From positions 10,846,001-10,910,000 of the forward strand of contig NW_025062478.1 in the NCBI RefSeq assembly GCF_000002995.4: DNA of 64,000 nt, in the 5' to 3' direction. The position numbers were made by a program, and so were the translations under genes. The notes under the pieces are model-generated. The model was not told where the DNA came from. It did not search any database and saw nothing but the letters and a program-made list of their open reading frames with translations. Each line of letters opens with the position of its first letter. Position 1 is the stretch's first letter. Positions 52,201 to 64,000 of the stretch are shown piece by piece. The stretch is from Brugia malayi. Lineage: Eukaryota; Nematoda; Chromadorea; Rhabditida; Onchocercidae.

Positions 52201-55200
52201 TTTCGTACAAGCGTTTTCATTTGATTCAAACAATCAATTCACGCGATTTGATTGCTGCCTACAACTTTCCAACCAAATTCTCGGTAAATCTTAACTCATT
52301 GATTTTAAAAAAATAAATAAGATTTCTAGGATTAGTTAATGAATCAAATTTGATAGAATAGGATGATGGCGAGAGAATAAACTGATTTGTATTATTTTTA
52401 TTGTTGTAAGAAGCGTGTAGAAATATCTCGTTTGAATTTTGTTTAAAATTTCCGGAAATTAATATGTTTATAGTTTTAGTGATGTAAAAAGCATGTAGTC
52501 ATGAAATAATGGGATATAAACATTGTAGCAAAGACGTAATCTGAAAGTAAAAAGATCATATTAAGCTATCGGTATATAACTGCACTATCTAAATCGGATA
52601 AACTTCAAGTATGATGTAGTTTGAAGAGAGCAGAAATCATTGTTTTGCTTATAACAGCAAAGTAATTTTAACAAAAATTTGCAGTTTAAGTGGAATTGCT
52701 TGAATAATTTACCAGAAAGTGGTGTTTTTTATAAATGGTGTATCTCGCAGAAGACAATAATGCCAAAGAGACTACAGAAAGAATTAGTAGCTCTTTCTCT
52801 GCAGAAATACAGGAAAAACAGGCAGTGCTTCACCGAACCCAAAGAGATTATGATCAAAGCAGTTGTTGAATGGATTAGTGAGTGATGTTTTGTAATTTAG
52901 AAGACGAATAGGTGAAATTGTTGTGACTCGTGCAAATATTTCATTTTTCATAACTAAGCCTTCATCCTACTTAATAAAAAAAAAAAAACAATACTTAATA
53001 ATAAAAATTTCAGGCTAATATCAATTGATTTCATTTATTTAAAATGTGACTATGATTTGGGTCAAAATTAATTTGACCGTATTTTTGTTGATTTCTTTAA
53101 TCAAGCTTTCATTTGATTCAAACAATCAATTCAGGCAATTGGGGAATAGAAGATCAAGATTTTGGAAATACAATATATTTATTGAAATTGATGCTTTTCA
53201 GGAAACGAGTGGTCGAATTGGTTTAAAGCTAATACAGAAAAGCAAGAAAAAGCGTATGTTTATCGAAAAAGCGCAAAGTATGGAGAAGAAGAACTTGATG
53301 AGGATGACATAAAGGTAATGTAAGATGAGTAGAATACAGCAGTTATCAGGGAATAACAATTTAAAAAGGCGGTGAATTATATCCCCATCTAGTGTCAAAG
53401 AATAAGACAAAAATAAATATATGTTGAAATCATGAGAAATCGAGCCATTTATGAGTGCAATTTAACTGCAAATTTCCTAATTGGGTTTATCACTGATTTT
53501 TCAGTAATCTTAATATTGAATTTAGAACGTTTTTGTAAAATGTGTCACATAGATTCTGTTGCTGTAATTGTCAACTTACTTTTGACATTTTATTGGTCAC
53601 TTTTGCGCCATCATCTAGGCATATAAATGTCTTTAACTAACAAGGACTAGCAGAATGTCAAATATTGCTTCATTTTATATATTTTTCAGCTTCGAGAACT
53701 GCTGCCAGATTTCTCAACTTCCAACGATGAGCAAGATTTACTTGAAGAACCTCAACTTTTCACTTCAAGATCTGAGACCTGCATCGATAGCGAAGGTTTA
53801 ACAGAAATACTTCATTTATTGGCGAATGAGAAATCTATGCATAACTACGATGGTCACATGGCTTTAGCGTGGATGATGGATACAGCATTGTCCTGTGGTC
53901 TTGTGGACGATTTTGTAGATTCAAAAATTTTTGGTATTTTCTTCACTATTTGTTTTCATAATCATTACTTGAAACTTTCAAAAAATTTCAGAAATTTTAA
54001 AAATTATGAGTTTTGATTTCAACTTCATGGATTGAAAAAAAAGTTGTTTGCTTATCTTTTTTCCCTATTAATGTTTCATGTTTCCTTTTTTTTTTGATAA
54101 ATCTAATATTATCAGTTTTTCCTACGTTGCCACGATCGGTTGATTTTTTTGTTGATCTTTATTACAGTTTACAATTTGTACGCACTTAATCAGTTGGATC
54201 GTAATCAAGATATGCGGGTTGTTGACGTTTACCGAAGGAATAGCCGATCAGAGTTGGAGAAATGTATTACAGCAATGAAGCCGCTAATTAAGCGTGTATA
54301 CTGGTTAAAAGAAAAATGGCCTGAAATGACAATCTTGGATGGTATATTGCAGGTGATGCGTCGTAATTTATAAGTCTACATTTTACCATTTATTGTATTC
54401 TGAAAAATGTTTTGTATTAAGATCATGATTGCTTGCCGACAATATAGGTTAATGTTACATATGATTTAATAATGTGGACTATACAATATCTGATTGAGGA
54501 GTTTCAATTGATTTAAAATTGAAACGATAAAAATGAATAATAATAATATACAAAAAGTAATTGTTTAAAAATTGTGCGATTCCAATTCATTTCAATAGTT
54601 TATTAAACATTGAGTGATTTTAATCTTTCATTTTCATTTTGTTTTTTGGTTTATTTGTTATATTTTCTTAATTTTTGCAGCGAGCACAGAAGATATTGTC
54701 TACGTCGATGGAAACTCCTCAAATGCAATTTTCGGCACTTCTGGAGCATCTGCTGGGTAGGACCTATAGTGGTTGTCTATAGTAACCGATCACCTGATTA
54801 ATATTACATTGATGACTATTTTTATGCATATAGACTTTTGTCTTTTTCTGATCTGAAAACCTTATGCTTTTCCTTTTTTTTTTTTTTTTTTTTCATATCA
54901 TTATCATTCATAATTTTATGTATTCTAACCAAGTGGAAATGTTTTTGCTCCCTAAATTCATTAATATGTCATTAAGAGAAAAATGTTGAATCTTTTTTTT
55001 TTTCAGCAGAAGCAGATTTATGGGAGAAAGTGGCTGATCGAAAGCATTCGCTAATGAATGAACTGGAAGAGTTGCGACATTTGTTGGTGAATTGGCGTAA
55101 GATGGAAGTATTGTGTTGGGATAATTTACTTGAACAAGTACAGGTAGTTGAATTTTACATTTTCGATTTAGTTACTAATTGGTACTTAAAATGCTGTAAT

Positions 55201-58200
55201 ATCTACGTGAAGTATCAAATAAGCTACTTCTGTCATTTAGAAAAATAATCCTGATGTGAAGTTTGACTAATTTCTTACTTTTTACAATCAGTTTTATTAT
55301 GAGTAAAACATTTGGGTAGTCGTTATGTTCGGTTTTATGTGTTTAATTTCAAATCTATTTGGATAATTTGACTGAACACTTGAAAATTTGTTACAGACCG
55401 ATTGTCGTACACAGACACTGCTGTTGTCGTGGCCACTTTTCGAAGCACTTTATAAAGTGGATAAAGGCGACGATGAAATTTTAGCGATGACAATTGAATG
55501 GATACAAAATTCGACAATTATTGACTTTAAAGCTCGGCTATTGACTGCTGATTTGCTTATCAAGTTTATCATGCTGGCAAAAGAAAGTATGAGGGGTAAC
55601 TTATGTCAGCGCCTGAGATCAGTAATTGCATATTTCCGGCTATTTGACACTGCAAGTTTTTTTTTTTTTTTCAAATTTAGACGTTTGCACAATTTGAAAT
55701 AGAAGTATTAAACTCCAGTGCCATCACAAATACCATTTTTTTCTTATTGGAATTTGAAGTTAGTGAGGATTCAGTTAATTTCGGATTTACTGCTAAGAAT
55801 AGGTCTAACTTACTAATTGAAGTAAACGGTATAATGGATAACCTTATTTTAAAATAAGGCATAGATTAATTCGAAACCAAATTTTCTGCTCTGTATTTTG
55901 CAAATAAAAACTAATATTTATAAACTTTAATTTCTCATGTCCAACAGGTTTTGATTTCAGATAGTTGAAAATAAATTAGCCACACAGAAGGAACCAACAG
56001 AAAAGCAGCTACATGATTTTGTAAAAATCATGAAATACAATGACTTAAATTTATGGAGCGTGAAGGCATCAGCTCAAAAAGCTCACAAGCAATTATTTCG
56101 TCTCTTGAAACAGTTTAAGTTATCCAGTAGTGATTTAGTTGCTCCCCTTCTTGATGAAATTCCACAAATGCTGTCAACAACAGAACATCAGACTAAACCG
56201 ACATTTGCTACTGACCGAATAATATCATGTAATGATTTTTATGCGAAACGTGCGGTTGACTTAACGTCAAAAATTGCGAAACATTTAATGGATGGTATCC
56301 ATTTGGAAAATATTGAGGAAGTAAGTTCCATAATATATTATGTTAAAAATTATTCTGGATAAGTCGTTGGGGAAAGAAAGTACAAGTTGTAAGGCATGTC
56401 ACGCATGTCTGACTGATCATTCGAATGATATTAACACCTCCAAATTTCTTTTTCTAAGTATGCTTTTGATTCAGTTAGCGCCACGATCGGGTCTAACAAA
56501 TCATTTGGTGTAGAATTATTCGATGAGGACATTAGAATACATCAATTTGATCTCATATCGAAATGAAATGTCATTTTAAGCATGACCACGCATTATATCA
56601 TTTTGCTGTTTTTTCCACATTTAAACTTTCAAAACAATTAGCTTCTATGTATATGAAAATCATAAATATTTTCATTTCACTGCAAATTTCCTTTAAGTTT
56701 TATTTGCTTTAAAGTTTGAAACTTCAGTTAACAGAATTTGTTAAATGCTGCAACGATCTCATTCGTAAAGACGTTCAGTACGAGGGTAGCGACAGTGAAA
56801 AGGAAAAGCAGCAAGGTCGTGCACTGAGTGAACGACAAAAGGTATAATATACATATATTTTAAAGAAATATCCGACGGTATATGCCTAGACGGAATTGTA
56901 AAAAGAGGATTTGTACATACTTATGATGTATGAAAGAAGATTCGTAAAATTTTTTCGTAGTAGAGAGCATATTTACACAGTAGAAAATGATTTTATCGGA
57001 ATCGGTATATTTGGTTTTATTTACAATAAAAGATTGAATTTCCATTATATTCGAAATTTCATTCTTTGTGGACATACAGCAATCGTAATCCGGCAAATGA
57101 AAAAATCGGTAGAAAAAACTACATCTGAGTCGGACCTTCTTATTTTCTAACATACCCTTCTGATTTCGAAGTTATTCTTTGATTGATTTGTTTCAAAGAG
57201 TAACAATGATGTAATATTGTAATGTTTGCTGCAGTAATTTATTTAAGTTCTTCCTGAAATCCGTTTACTACTTTCAGGCAGTTGCACGTTTATTGAAGGA
57301 TAGTATTGCACTTGGTCTAAGTACTCGAAAAGGCTTGATGGTTAATGCTGAACTGTTAACTGCTAATGTTGTCGCTGGAATGCCTGAAGACAATAAAATG
57401 TTGACAAAGGTCTGTCAAGTTTAATCTTAAGCTATAGGTACTGTGAAAAGTAGAGATAGAGACAAGTAAACTCAATGTACCTGAAAATTAGTAAATCGAC
57501 AAGGGACTTTTTCTTTGCTGACGCCGTTATTCTGTCATTCTAGAAATTAGCAACTGAACATAATACATTCTTCCCATTGTCTCAGAAATTTCCGAAAATT
57601 TAAATTTATTTATTCATTTTCATGATTTTTTCGCACTGCAAATAAAATTATGTAAAATTCAGATTTTCGTTTCTTATTTATTGATGTTGTAGTCTAATAG
57701 ATTTATTGTAATCCAATAGATTTAGTTAAGACTTGTTGAATAGATTTTTTTCTCTTTTAATTATGAAATTTCTTCATTTAGTTTATAAGGTACGGAGGAG
57801 CATCACGAAATGTTGTTTTGAAGAATTTTCATAAGCCAAATGCCCAAATCGGTACGAAGACGATGAGCGAATTAAAGGGACTCACGGAATTTATCCTGAA
57901 TGAACTGTACTTATGTGATCAGCTTATAACAGTCAACAGAGAAATGCTAAGGAGGATGGATAGTTCTAAAAAAATGTTGTCGAATTATCTAGAAAATGCT
58001 AAGGTATTTAAGGTATTTGTGCTTCAGACATATTACAGAACTATAGGCGATTTAAATATATTTAGCTTTTGTTTAACTGAAAATTCAAAATCCTATCAGT
58101 TATGCTTTCCTCCTGTACTTTTTATAGGATATAAAACAACCTTGCTTACATGGTCAGCAGTGGTTGCATTGTCTACAACAGTCGAAATATTCAGCGCTTA

Positions 58201-61200
58201 AATTTAATTCGCTTTTGGAATTTATGGGAAAAAAACTTGAAAACGCTCCGGAATGCAATACTGACTTCGAAGAAAACACCGTTAGTGACTTATTTTATTT
58301 TTGTTTTCAAAAATTCTGACATGCAAAAATTTCGCTGACAGGTGTTTGTATATTGATTGGTAATTTTTTTGAATTCACTGATATACATGTTGATTAGTTT
58401 AAATAAAGGGAAGAATATGTTTATTATTATTTTTTCTTTTTAAAGTTATTCTCTTAAATCCTTTTTTTTTGATGATTATATTTTGGGTTGAATTTACATT
58501 CAATTTTTTCCAGGTTCTGAAACTCAGTGGTATTCAAGATACTCGATTATCGCAGTTGCATAAGCAACATCAAGAATATAATGCAACATTTGACGTAATT
58601 AGAAAAATACGAGATGAAGCATCAAGAATACTTGAAACTATTGAATTATCGCTTCTTCATTCATTGGATTGTAGCAATATTGCTATTTGGAAAAGGTAAA
58701 TTTCTGTATATATCAGGAATTTCAATTAAAGTTTGTGATCCATGTTTCACGTAAGTTTCTAGTTCAGTTAGCTTTTTGAATTTCTAGCTTCCGTTATAAC
58801 TTTTTTAATCGATCTGTAGCTTTCACATCTATTATTTATTGACGAGCCTTCTGACTCGACTTTTAGAATCTGTTTAATTGATATTTTAGACATTCCAAAT
58901 TTTTGCAGTTCCGATATATCGCACACCATTAATACAGTGAAAGCGGAAAGCACCGATATAAATTCCCAACTGTCTCTCATCTCATGTGTAATGGTTGAAG
59001 AGGTCGAAGAGGCAAAGGGAATCTTGCGTGAAGTTTTAGAAGCATTGACGAATCCGACAAATGTTCAGGCAACGACTGGAGATGTACAGTGGGAGGGAAT
59101 TCAAGCTTTGTTGATCATAGTGCAAAATACTTACAAGCAAGCAATGTCAATTGATTTTGACAATGACCGTTTTATGGATATTCTGAGGCAGTTGACAAAT
59201 TTGCTACGAAATTTGAATTTTGATAAGGTTAGACTTGATACCTTTAACCAAAAAAAAATTTTCCCAGTATATATGATGAAGTGACAAAAACAAACTGTTG
59301 GTTATCAATAACTAACCCACCACGAGCTAAATCAAGTGATTGTCATCCTGAAAGGAATCCATCTTAAATGCTGAACCCGATTTTTAATTTAACAAATAAT
59401 ATATTGATCAAATGGAGAAAAGGTTATGCAAAAGATTATGCAAACTATAGTTTCTTTGAGGCTTTTCATCTGATTTGACTTATGAGTCTCTGAAAATAAG
59501 TTCTAAATCAAATTAAAAACTGAAGAGTTTTTTGTTCTAGTCAACTGAAGAAATATGGAACTTGTGTGTACAATTATCTGAAGGTAAGCGATCAATGGAA
59601 TATGATCGTTTGGAGCAAGTAACTTCGATAAGTAGTACGCTCTGTGAACTTTTGTCCTTCATTTTGGAGGTAGTTGAGAATTCTGCAATTGAGTTGGCCA
59701 AATATTATATACACTTCGAATCAATGACTGCTGCACTACTTGAAAAAGTTGGTTTTTCGGCTTTGCAGATTTTTTTTTTTTTGGCTTTAAATGTGAAAGT
59801 AACGATAAGATGATGATCATTCTCAACGGTATTGGCATATAGTAATAGTAGATGAATAATTTTCTAAAACTAGTTAGAAATACGAATAAAAGAGGAGAAA
59901 AACAAGGGCCAATTAATATTTTAATTTGATCAGCTTCATTTTTTTTACTCAATTATGTTCTTTTTGCATTGGAAGATGTTCAGTTCAGCTCTAGCTTTAT
60001 GGGAAATAATTAATTGCTAATTTTTTGTGCTGTCATATCATTTATTCTCTAGGGTTATGTAAATCCGATACCGAAACCTCAAAAGGAGGGCAGTGAAAAG
60101 GATGGAGGTGAACCGCAGTCATATGATGATGACATTGCTGGTTTAGGAGATGCTAAAGGTGAGAAGGATGTTGGTGATGATATCGATGAAACAGGACAGG
60201 TAAATTATTTGAAACTACTGGTAAAGAAAAGTAAAACTGTATATATTTGGCCCATTTAAACTTATTTCTTTTCCATCAATTTTTTTCCAAATGACGTAAA
60301 GTAAGGCTTTATTTTCCAATTCAAATCTGAGCTTTTGTCTGGATCTTTGATTGAATTTGTATTGATTTCAAAAATTTGTGTAAGACTTTTTTTAGGTTGA
60401 AGGCTTGAGAGGTGAGGAGGAAAATGCGGTAGAACCAGTTGAAAATAAAGACGATGGTACGCCGCTTGACATGGATGACGATTTTGGTGGATGTTTAGAG
60501 GATATTGATCGTGAACAGTGCGACGGTTAGTTTAATTCTTTATTGATTAAAGAAGCAGTTTGAGCAGTTCGAGTTAAGTAATTTGTTCGCATTATGGAGA
60601 CAAATTGGTTTTTTTGTACTGTTGTTGGATCTGTATGTCAAGGAAACTTATTTTCGATTACTTATAGATAATGAAGGAAGTGATAAAGATGAAGACAATG
60701 AACCTGAAGCGGATATGGAGGTGGGAGATGTTAACGAAAGTGAGCAAGATAAACTGGATCCTGATTTATGGGATCAAAATGATGATAATAAACAAGAACT
60801 TGCTGATGGCAGCGAAGGTTTAGTTTCAATATTTCTTTGCGAGTGGGAAAGATTGATGGAGTCATTTTATCAGTCTTCTGAAATGAAATATGGTGAAACG
60901 AAGGGAGAATTCAGCTTTTCTTAAAAAAAAATAGGACAAGAAGCACAGTTTGACTGAAAAATGAAAGATTGATATGAATATTATCTGAAATGACAGCTTG
61001 TGATTAAATCAGCCAACGAAGTGAGAATTAATGTAGTGTTGCATAGTGTTGTTGTAGCCATCAATTATATTTTGTCAGTATCGTCTCTTTTGCATATTTT
61101 ATGATATTTTCCAGGCGCAAATAAAAAAACAGACAATATGGAAGCGAATAATGATGAACGGAATTCTAAAAATGACAAAAAAGATAAAGATATATTTGAT

Positions 61201-64000
61201 GATGATGATGATGATAGTAAAGATGACACTGCTGATGACGATTTGGAGAATGTTGATGAGCGTGACTTATTGGATAATGGTGTGGATAATAAGGATTACG
61301 AACAAACTAATGAAGATAATGGAGATCGTAATGATGATAATGAGAGTGAAAACAAGTCAGAGAACGATATGGAAGATGTTATGAATGATAATTTAGATGG
61401 AGATGACGATCAGTCAAATAGTGATGTTGAAGACGAGATGATAACAGAAATGACTGAAAAGGATAAGGAGGAAATTCTGGTACTTATTTATTGTAAATAT
61501 TTAGTATTTGGGATATTTGGGACATTCGTGAGTGTTAAAAAATGTTTAACAAATGCAGTTAAATGTGTGAATACTTGTGGTATTTTTCTTAAAACTATTG
61601 GAGTAGGTCTTATTCACATCAAACTTCTGATTATTTAATTTTCCGGACTTATGGTTTATTTCATCACATTTGAAATTTCAGTTTTTAATATAAGGACGAA
61701 CTTTTGTACTTTATGTTTTGTATTTCATTTGGACTTAGTCATTTATTTATCAAATTGTTCCCTTTTAGAATGGAACAAATGATGCTAACGTGGAAGAGTT
61801 AAACAAGAATGATGATGAAGTCCTCAAAGGTGGTTCTGGAGGAATGGATAGGGGAGAAGTGGAAGATATCACAGGCAGTGACAATGTTTTAAATCCGAAC
61901 GACATAATTGAGGATGATGAGAATATGAGAGAGAAGTATGTTGATTTTAAAGAGAAATAAGATATTGTTAGAAGTTATAACAACATCTGTAATTGTAAAA
62001 GTGTCTTTTTCAGTGATTTAATGGCGGGGATAGAAGGCAAGGGAAAAAGTGGTCGTGGAGAAACAGAAAACGACGATATAAGAAATGAAAAATCAGAAGA
62101 TATGAAGGAAGATGACAAGGAATCCAAAAAAGAGAAGAAATTAGCTGATGATATTACTGATGTAGTCGTACAAAAAACTCTTCCAAGTTAGTTTTCAAAC
62201 AAGTTTCCTGTTTTTTTTTTTTTTTTTTTTCTTTATAGTTTATTCGATTTATTTTTCCTAGTGATCCAAATTCTTTCGATAAACAGTAGCATTTTCTATT
62301 CGATTTGGTAATAATTTATTTTTAATTTTAAGACGGTCAGCAAAAAGATGAAGAAGGACCCGAATTTGGACATCTTGATGGAAATAATAGCAGTTTGCGC
62401 GAACAGATAGTCATTGATAAAAGTTCGGTAGAAGAAGCAAGAAATTCAAAAGGAAATAGAGACCAGTTAAGAGACTTGAAGAATATAAATGTAGAACAGG
62501 TGTGTCGTTAATGTACGTTTGATAGTCTAGTTCAGAAATTCTCAAATTTTTAGCAGTCTGGCAAAAAATCTCAATTGATTCTCGAGAGTTACAAAACTCC
62601 TTTAATTTTAGCATATATCAATTTTAATTATTCTACAAATTTTATGTGTCGTAGTATCATCGATACTGGGAGACCGATGACTAGACATTAAAGTTTTAGT
62701 TTTATTATTGCATCGTTGAATGAATACCATTTTTCAGAATGATGAAGAAATGACGAAAAATAATAGTGCCGGAGATGAACATGAAGTGGACGAGGGCGAT
62801 TTGATCGATACTGATATCTGGGATTCCGATTTCCAAAGCTCTATTATCCACTCGACAACAAATTTTCATCGTTCGGTAAGCTTTTTATTTGAAATTGAAT
62901 TAAGTTGGAAACTTGTCTATTTCATTTTGAAATTATGACTCATGACTTGTTGTTTTTAATTTCCAAAGTTTTTTAAGAATTCATTTTTTGTTGACTCTTC
63001 GATTTTTACCCATTACGCTAAAATTTTGTTTTCTAAAATAGGAGATTGAGAATAGGTTAGAATACCGAAAGAATAGTTTCAAGTCACAACTATAAAAATT
63101 GCAAAATTTTTATTTATTAATTTTTATTGTAACAGATGGGATGTTCAAATTCGACAATTACTTTGCTAGATACAGAGGAGATAGGTTTGTCGAGCGCCGA
63201 TGCAGAAGATCGATGGAATAGAATTTCTGATTCGGTTTCTGTTTTAGCAGCTGAGCTTTCGGAAAATCTGCGAATGATTATTGAACCAACAGTGGCTTCC
63301 AGATTTGAGTAAGTTATTTCTAGAATACATTTTAGGATAAAAACTTGAGAAAGTAGTTGTAAGAAAGCAGTGATTGTCAGATTGCTATCTGTAAAACCTA
63401 ACCTGTATATATGACTATATATTTTTAAAATATCCCCATTGTCCATTTTAGAGGTGACTATCGAACTGGTAAAAGACTCAATATGCGTCGTTTGATTGCA
63501 TATATTGCTAGCGGCTATAGAAAAGATAAAATTTGGTTACGTCGTACAAAGAAAGCTCAGCACAACTACCAAATTTTAATAGCTGTTGACGACTCATCTT
63601 CTATGCACGATAACCAAATTAAATTGGTATGTTTTGAATTTTATTTTCAGTTTTAACTTTACTTGTGATTTTCTATTTTGTTTCTTAAAGTGAAAGCTGC
63701 TTGGTAGATAAGTATACACAGTCGAAATTCACTGCTGCATGGAAACTAGTAATTTATTGTTTTTATTTTTCACGTGCTTTCACTGTTTTGCCTTTAACAC
63801 TTACAGACTGGTTGATAGTGTATTGCTTAGAGTCATAGGTAGAATCGTAGATGGTCAGTGTAATTTTTGAGGATAATATGAATGTTTCAGAAAGCTTGTC
63901 AAAGTGTTGCTATGATAGAAAGTGGATTGCGAAGACTTGAAATAGGACAGTTGGCAATCTGTAAATTTGGTGGTTCGGTGAAAATGATTTCCGACTTTGG
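33638..64000 (+). CDS. mdn1: Midasin (MDN1 / Rea1) AAA+ ATPase, 3' end outside window
   Basis: Seventy-three exons join in phase with no internal stop; about 4273 codons are inside the window. Midasin is the largest AAA+ remodeller in the nucleus: its six-module ring sits on pre-60S particles and, through a flexible C-terminal MIDAS domain, pulls Ytm1/WDR12 and Rsa4/NLE1 off by mechanical force. Order seen: short basic N-terminus, AAA1-AAA6 with Walker A near residues 72, 381, 750, 1047, 1377 and 1682, helical linker, Asp/Glu-rich stretch, and MIDAS motif near residue 4228. The start is fixed by an in-frame TAA (33629-33631) just upstream and an acceptor ending at 33627. Human midasin has about 300 residues before AAA1; here only 71. 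The gene runs off the right edge inside the MIDAS domain. Sub-entries give exon positions. Confidence 0.97.
34386..35966 (+). other. mdn1: Midasin AAA1
   Basis: Exons 34386-34559, 35012-35172, 35372-35596, 35694-35966. Walker A GPIGCGKT is at 34386-34409; Walker B IILLEDID is in the second exon; the module ends with DLLKACTR, matching the usual RDLLKW-type helix. The segment is conserved with human midasin (GPIGCGKTS, ILLEDIDYA). Confidence 0.95.
36376..38398 (+). other. mdn1: Midasin AAA2
   Basis: Exons 36376-36585, 36766-36880, 37301-37495, 37657-37835, 37917-38072, 38195-38398. Walker A GETGVGKT at 36470-36493, Walker B WLLVDEINLA, sensor region RLFACMNP and arginine-finger region RSRFTEIF are all present, so this module should bind and hydrolyse ATP. 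Confidence 0.95.
37230..37278 (+). repeat. Poly-C then poly-A tract in midasin intron 7
   Basis: C7-TT-C8 or so (37230-37247) is followed by about 31 uninterrupted A (37248-37278), ending some 20 nt before the splice acceptor of exon 8 (37301). Confidence 0.9.
38713..40175 (+). other. mdn1: Midasin AAA3
   Basis: Exons 38713-38884, 39090-39308, 39448-39653, 39988-40175. Walker A GETSCGKT is at 38855-38878; DLQEYMGSYVPDGDG, Walker B WIILDELNLAP, FRVFATQNP, GGRK-type loop AGRKPLSRA and LLNRF follow, then LRDLFRWGQR. This is one of the best conserved midasin modules. Confidence 0.96.
40479..42108 (+). other. mdn1: Midasin AAA4
   Basis: Exons 40479-40771, 40950-41120, 41220-41366, 41555-41751, 41922-42108. 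GFMLLGARCR opens the module as in human (GYMLLAGRVR). Walker A GETGCGKT is at 40734-40757; ADFLGSLRPV, LLIDEISLASDSVLERLNP (over two exons), ATMNPGGDYGKKELSKALRNRF follow. The loop after ADFLGSLRPV is shorter than in human. Confidence 0.95.
42355..44834 (+). other. mdn1: Midasin AAA5
   Basis: Exons 42355-42554, 42963-43098, 43213-43338, 43747-43950, 44145-44357, 44478-44552, 44698-44834. Walker A GPPGCGKS is at 43006-43029; DLADLFG; Walker B WVLLDE-MNLASQSVLEGLNA is split by an intron; FFACQNPCSQGGNRRKLPKS and VNRFTS follow, ending in LRDLLRWAQ. Confidence 0.95.
44964..46662 (+). other. mdn1: Midasin AAA6
   Basis: Exons 44964-45168, 45464-45614, 45737-45872, 45964-46071, 46241-46361, 46516-46662. 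Walker A GKAGSGKS is at 45043-45066. Walker B reads WILIENVN, lacking the usual DE pair; human AAA6 (WLVIDNVN) is also degenerate, so weak or no hydrolysis is likely an old trait. VFFTMDDDYGSVSRAMRNR matches the human FLTMDPRHGEISRAMRNR. Confidence 0.93.
46865..59747 (+). other. mdn1: Midasin helical linker (exons 34-62)
   Basis: Exons 46865-47102, 47195-47333, 47687-47787, 48047-48171, 48568-48695, 49113-49254, 49463-49654, 49869-50027, 50082-50155, 50300-50485, 50881-51088, 51210-51404, 51847-52017, 52122-52283, 52685-52877, 53202-53314, 53690-53933, 54168-54352, 54681-54756, 55007-55143, 55397-55621, 55961-56320, 56728-56841, 57278-57409, 57782-58003, 58128-58280, 58514-58695, 58909-59227, 59541-59747. 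Sequence is poorly conserved but landmarks match human midasin: EKAYVYRKSAKYGEEEL, FVKIMKYNDLNLWSVKAS (human FVKISKWNDINFWAVRQS) and LGLSTRKGL. The exon pair 50082-50155/50300 uses an unusual close acceptor and is the weakest join. Confidence 0.85.
53108..53134 (+). repeat. Copy of a midasin exon fragment inside the next intron
   Basis: Twenty-seven bases (beginning TTTCATTTGATTCAAACAAT) at about 52217-52243, inside coding exon 52122-52283, recur exactly at 53108-53134 in intron 48, preceded by a CAAGC-like start in both. Confidence 0.85.
60053..62875 (+). other. mdn1: Midasin Asp/Glu-rich region (exons 63-70)
   Basis: Exons 60053-60199, 60396-60525, 60668-60817, 61115-61479, 61769-61935, 62014-62186, 62333-62499, 62738-62875, about 445 codons. 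Strongly acidic and low in complexity, with runs such as FDDDDDDSKDD; the anchor LDPDLWDQNDD matches human LDERLWGDDDE. This is the flexible tether that carries the MIDAS domain across the ring. Confidence 0.93.
63136..64000 (+). other. mdn1: Start of the midasin MIDAS (VWA-like) domain
   Basis: Exons 63136-63308, 63452-63626 and 63891-64000 (cut by the window). Pre-domain helix LRMIIEPTVASRFEGDYRTG and KRLNMRRLIAYIAS precede the metal-ion site: AVDDSSSMHDN contains D-x-S-x-S at 63588-63602, which should bind Mg and grip the UBL domains of Ytm1 and Rsa4. GQLAICKFGGSVKMISDFG is the next strand. The Thr and second Asp of the site lie outside. Confidence 0.96.

Noticed and set aside
61151..61384. 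Met/Ile/Trp-rich frame in the acidic part of midasin
   Set aside because: Frame-shifted reading of the GAT/GAA-rich Asp/Glu codons.
1..64000. Bacterial endosymbiont (Wolbachia) insertions or transposons
   Set aside because: No uninterrupted bacterial-type gene, transposase, reverse transcriptase or terminal inverted repeat was recognised; a similarity search would be needed to exclude short fragments.
1..64000. tRNA, rRNA and spliced-leader RNA genes
   Set aside because: No segment with paired A and B boxes and a cloverleaf, and no spliced-leader-like sequence, was noticed by eye; a covariance-model scan would be decisive.

Overview
The window looks like nuclear DNA of a parasitic roundworm, most likely a filarial or related clade III nematode. 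It is AT-rich, its genes are cut into many short exons (often 50-250 bp) by small introns ending in TTTTCAG/TTTTAG-type acceptors, and every full gene has a splice acceptor 7-38 nt upstream of its ATG, as expected for spliced-leader trans-splicing. Species cannot be fixed from the sequence alone. All gene models were built by hand: splice phases were checked exon by exon, and comparisons to known families are from memory.

Layout, left to right. (1) 1-183: possible 3' end of an unidentified plus-strand gene. (2) 1454-3991, minus: a 282-residue multi-pass membrane protein that resembles the Bax-inhibitor-1/TMBIM fold. (3) 5143-19056, plus: a complete 39-exon gene for the nucleoporin ELYS/MEL-28 (about 1709 residues): beta-propeller, alpha-helical ELYS domain, then a long charged tail with a fresh 63-bp tandem repeat and serial cassette exons. 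(4) 19057-21603: spacer with a 30-bp minisatellite and a (CT)20 tract. (5) 21604-24147, plus: a small gene (about 269 residues) whose last four exons copy the MEL-28 tail; a partial tandem duplicate with a new acidic, Gln-rich front. (6) 25787-26346, minus: a two-exon, 98-residue gene ending in a BH3-like helix close to that of C. elegans EGL-1, a candidate BH3-only cell-death activator. (7) 29041-32765, plus: SUMO-activating enzyme subunit 1 (AOS-1/SAE1), complete in 10 exons, with a promoter-like GC-richer block carrying two CACGTG boxes upstream. (8) 33638-64000, plus, running off the window: midasin (MDN1/Rea1), 73 exons and about 4273 codons seen, with six AAA+ modules, linker, Asp/Glu-rich stretch and the start of the MIDAS domain.

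The large genes are core nuclear machinery: pore and chromatin assembly (MEL-28), SUMO activation (AOS-1) and 60S ribosome maturation (midasin). AOS-1 and midasin lie head to tail, and the SUMO pathway is known to touch both pore assembly and pre-60S maturation, but no functional link is shown by the sequence. The most novel items are the EGL-1-like BH3 gene and the orphan MEL-28-tail gene beside its parent.
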